This document shows, in pieces, positions 61,836 through 64,000 of a stretch of DNA of 64,000 bases (position 1 is the first letter of the stretch; each line of letters starts with the position of its first letter). The position numbers were made by a program, and so were the translations under genes. The notes under the pieces were generated by a model, which was not told the DNA's origin, did no database searches, and worked only from the letters and a program-made list of their open reading frames with translations. Origin of the DNA: Ursus arctos (taxonomy: Eukaryota > Chordata > Mammalia > Carnivora > Ursidae); assembly GCF_023065955.2 (NCBI RefSeq), contig NW_026622819.1:1004501-1068500 (forward strand). Direction: 5' to 3'.

Positions 61836-64000
61836 TCAAGCTGCCGGCCCACGGCGGCGTCACGCCCCAGCGGGCACACCGGTGCGTGTCCCCAACCCCC
61901 CGCGACAAGGTGTGTGAAAGACCACATTCACCAATCTGCAGTGAATTCACCTCGCATGCTGTCTGGAACTCTCTGCCAAAGACCCCTCTGGTCACAAGGC
62001 CCAGCTCAGACGCACCTGGCGGTCACTCCCTCCTCTCTGCCAAGGCCACTAACATCGTCCTCATGCAAGTTGTCCAAGCTCCTTGTGTTTCACAGCCAAC
62101 ACACACTGTCCACATGCTGTTTAGGAGACAAAGGCCCGTGGAGCCATACGGGTGGCCAGCGTCTCCACCCACGCTGTCCCCCTGCCCAGCTGGGTCACTG
62201 GGACACGTGTCCTTGCTGGAGTGGACGGGCCAGCCCCGTACCTGGATGTCATACACCCCCGGAGCACACATGGGAGTGGCGCCATCCGAGGCCCCCAGCC
62301 GGCTGTGCGAGGTGCTGACACAGGGCCTGCGGGCAGGAGACGCACAGGGGAGCGCGAGGGTGTCGGCGTGACCGCTCTGACAGGAGAAGGGTCGGCAGCC
62401 TGACGGCACAGCGGCCGAGTCACAGTGCACAGCGGGCACCGGGCCGCGAGGCGCGTGCCGCCTCCACGGCACTCGGCACGGTAGTGGGCAGGCCACCGGC
62501 GGGGGGTTTCCAAAGCTGCTGTGCTTTCACTGTGGGAAAGAGTAATTATGGCCATTCCAATGGATATGGAAACACACTGACAAACACGCAGAAGAGAAAC
62601 GCATTCCCCACGTGGTTAGAGAACACAGGAGCACACACATTGGGGAGCACCTGCTGGCTGCGGATGGACGGAGGCGCACACTCAGAGCCCAGGCCAGCGT
62701 CTGAAAACTACGCTCGCACGCGGGCGGCACTCCGTCCACCCTCAGTCGCCGCAAACCACTCCTGGGGGCTGGGGGCAGAGACAGATGACCGAGAACAAAC
62801 GTGGACCGCCAGCCCCTGTGTGTTCCGTGGCCAGAGCTCCACGCCGTTGCCACGGGGAGGCTGAGTGCCGAGCCCTGAGTCCCCCCGGTGCTGGCAGAGG
62901 CCAGGTGCTCCTGAGACCGGAGCAAACATAGCTCAGGGCTGGCCACGGGGCCTGTCCTCCCCACGAGGCCGTGTGCCTGTCCACACCACAGGGGACGACT
63001 CGGGTACAGCCCGCATGTGCACCTGGCCGGCTGGCAGGCCCCGGTCCAGCTCCCCATGGAGTGGCTTGCACAGGTGCTGCTGGTTGCAACAGAGCTGGAT
63101 GTCACCCAGGGGCACCACCAGGGGCCAGCGAGCCAAAGGTCGCCTGTGTGACAGGTGCCAGCAGCCAGCTGGAGGGAGGAGCTTCAAGCTCCCTGGGGCA
63201 GGAGGACAGATCCCGAGGTGACCATTGCTCAGAGACAGAAGAGACAACAATAGGACTCCTATCGTCACATTGCTTAGGTTACGACATTTGAAAGGCAGGA
63301 TTTTCCAGGACAGCCGGCAGCCTGGGTGAATGCACGGAGGGCGGACAATCGCTAAGGGGCATGGGGCCCAGGGGCAGAAGCGAATAGGCCTGATTAGTGG
63401 GGGTGCTACACACACGGTAAACACGGGGGGCCCTGGAGGGACCCACGGGCACCCTGAGCCGACATCAAGGGTGCTCAGATCCCAAGTGGAAAGGACAAAC
63501 GGTATTCTGACCTGTGGGTCTGCCCACACCCACAAGGATGGGTTCCCGGGGCCGCGGAAGGGGAGTGCCAGACTTCTGGATTTCTAGCGCTCCCGGCCCA
63601 GCACCCAAAGCAGGGTGGAGCGGACCCACTGCCCACAGCTGAAGGAATGCCTCGGAGTCAAAGTCCCCGTAGGGCTGTGGTTCTAGGGATAACACGACCA
63701 AGAGAATCCACTACCCCCAATCAGTTAATCCAACCAGACAGTGCATGTGCCCCATGGCAGAGCAAGAGGCAGACGGGCAGCCTGGCAGCTCAGTGGGGGC
63801 CCGGGTCTGCGGGCAGGATGGGCTCATCTTCTGAAACAAGCTCGCACTGGGGCTCAGGGGTGGAGGGAGGGCGCCCCGGAAGGCCGGTCTGGGTCCCCCC
63901 AGGCTCTTCCCATGAGGAGACAAGCCTTGCGGATTCTGCAGAAAGACGGCCACGTGAGGTAAACAGAGGGAAACCGCACCTGCGGAATCCACCTTTCTCT

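Larger units (their letters stand above)
56298..64000 (-). other. LPCAT1: LPCAT1 intron 1 (partial)
   Basis: About 7.7 kb of intron. I searched for the first coding exon (a short, arginine-rich N-terminus in a CpG island) and did not find it, so it lies beyond 64000. The stretch 58080-58640 is AT-richer and may include an old L1-like piece. 60265-60330 is a small GGGCAGG-rich run. Other open frames are compositional. Confidence 0.7.

Noticed and set aside
61200..64000. LPCAT1 exon 1 or its promoter
   Set aside because: Although some stretches are CpG-rich (61250-61340), none encodes the expected arginine-rich N-terminus followed by a donor in the right phase, so I place exon 1 outside the window.

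Overview
The window is nuclear DNA from a carnivoran mammal, most likely a caniform. It contains six copies of the carnivore-specific tRNA-derived Can-SINE (SINEC), two coding genes split into short exons by GT-AG introns, decayed LINE-1 and LTR sequence, and many GC-rich minisatellites of the kind found near chromosome ends. Both genes lie on the minus strand. Their order and orientation match human 5p15.33, where SLC6A3 is followed by LPCAT1. There are no bacterial operons, CRISPR arrays or rRNA genes, and I recognise no tRNA gene apart from the tRNA-derived SINEs. Nearly all long open frames on either strand are chance products of GC-rich or tandem-repeat DNA.

Layout from left to right. 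Positions 1-13333 hold the 5' part of SLC6A3 (dopamine transporter): part of intron 4, exon 4 (3063-3288), a minisatellite-rich intron 3, exon 3 (9514-9645), exon 2 with the start codon (ATG at 11250), and a non-coding exon 1 ending at 13242 inside a CpG island. Together the coding exons give residues 1 to about 215 of the transporter (N-terminus, TM1-TM3 and the first part of the glycosylated second extracellular loop). The rest of the gene lies to the left of the window. Positions 13334-26905 are intergenic: promoter and CpG island, MaLR-like LTRs, an ERVL-like retroviral relic, MER5A, and a mosaic of old L1 pieces interrupted by Can-SINEs. Positions 26905-56297 hold LPCAT1 (lysophosphatidylcholine acyltransferase 1) from its poly(A) signal and 3' UTR through 13 coding exons, numbered 14 to 2. 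Positions 56298-64000 are LPCAT1 intron 1; its first exon is not in the window.

Both proteins look intact. Every exon joins in frame and the active-site, transmembrane, EF-hand and ER-retrieval motifs are present. The two genes are syntenic neighbours but work separately: SLC6A3 clears synaptic dopamine, and LPCAT1 remodels phosphatidylcholine in the ER.

The most unusual structures are tandem repeats that begin exactly at two LPCAT1 5' splice sites. Intron 3 opens with about 30 copies of a unit that carries its own GTGAGT/GTGAGC donor, and intron 8 opens with a degenerate array whose units resemble its donor. Other points of note are a GC-AG intron 12, a 44-bp ten-copy VNTR in LPCAT1 intron 9, a 16-bp VNTR of about 55 copies in SLC6A3 intron 3 that keeps all three forward frames open, and a lineage-specific change of glycosylation sites in the dopamine transporter. 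I found no wholly new gene system.
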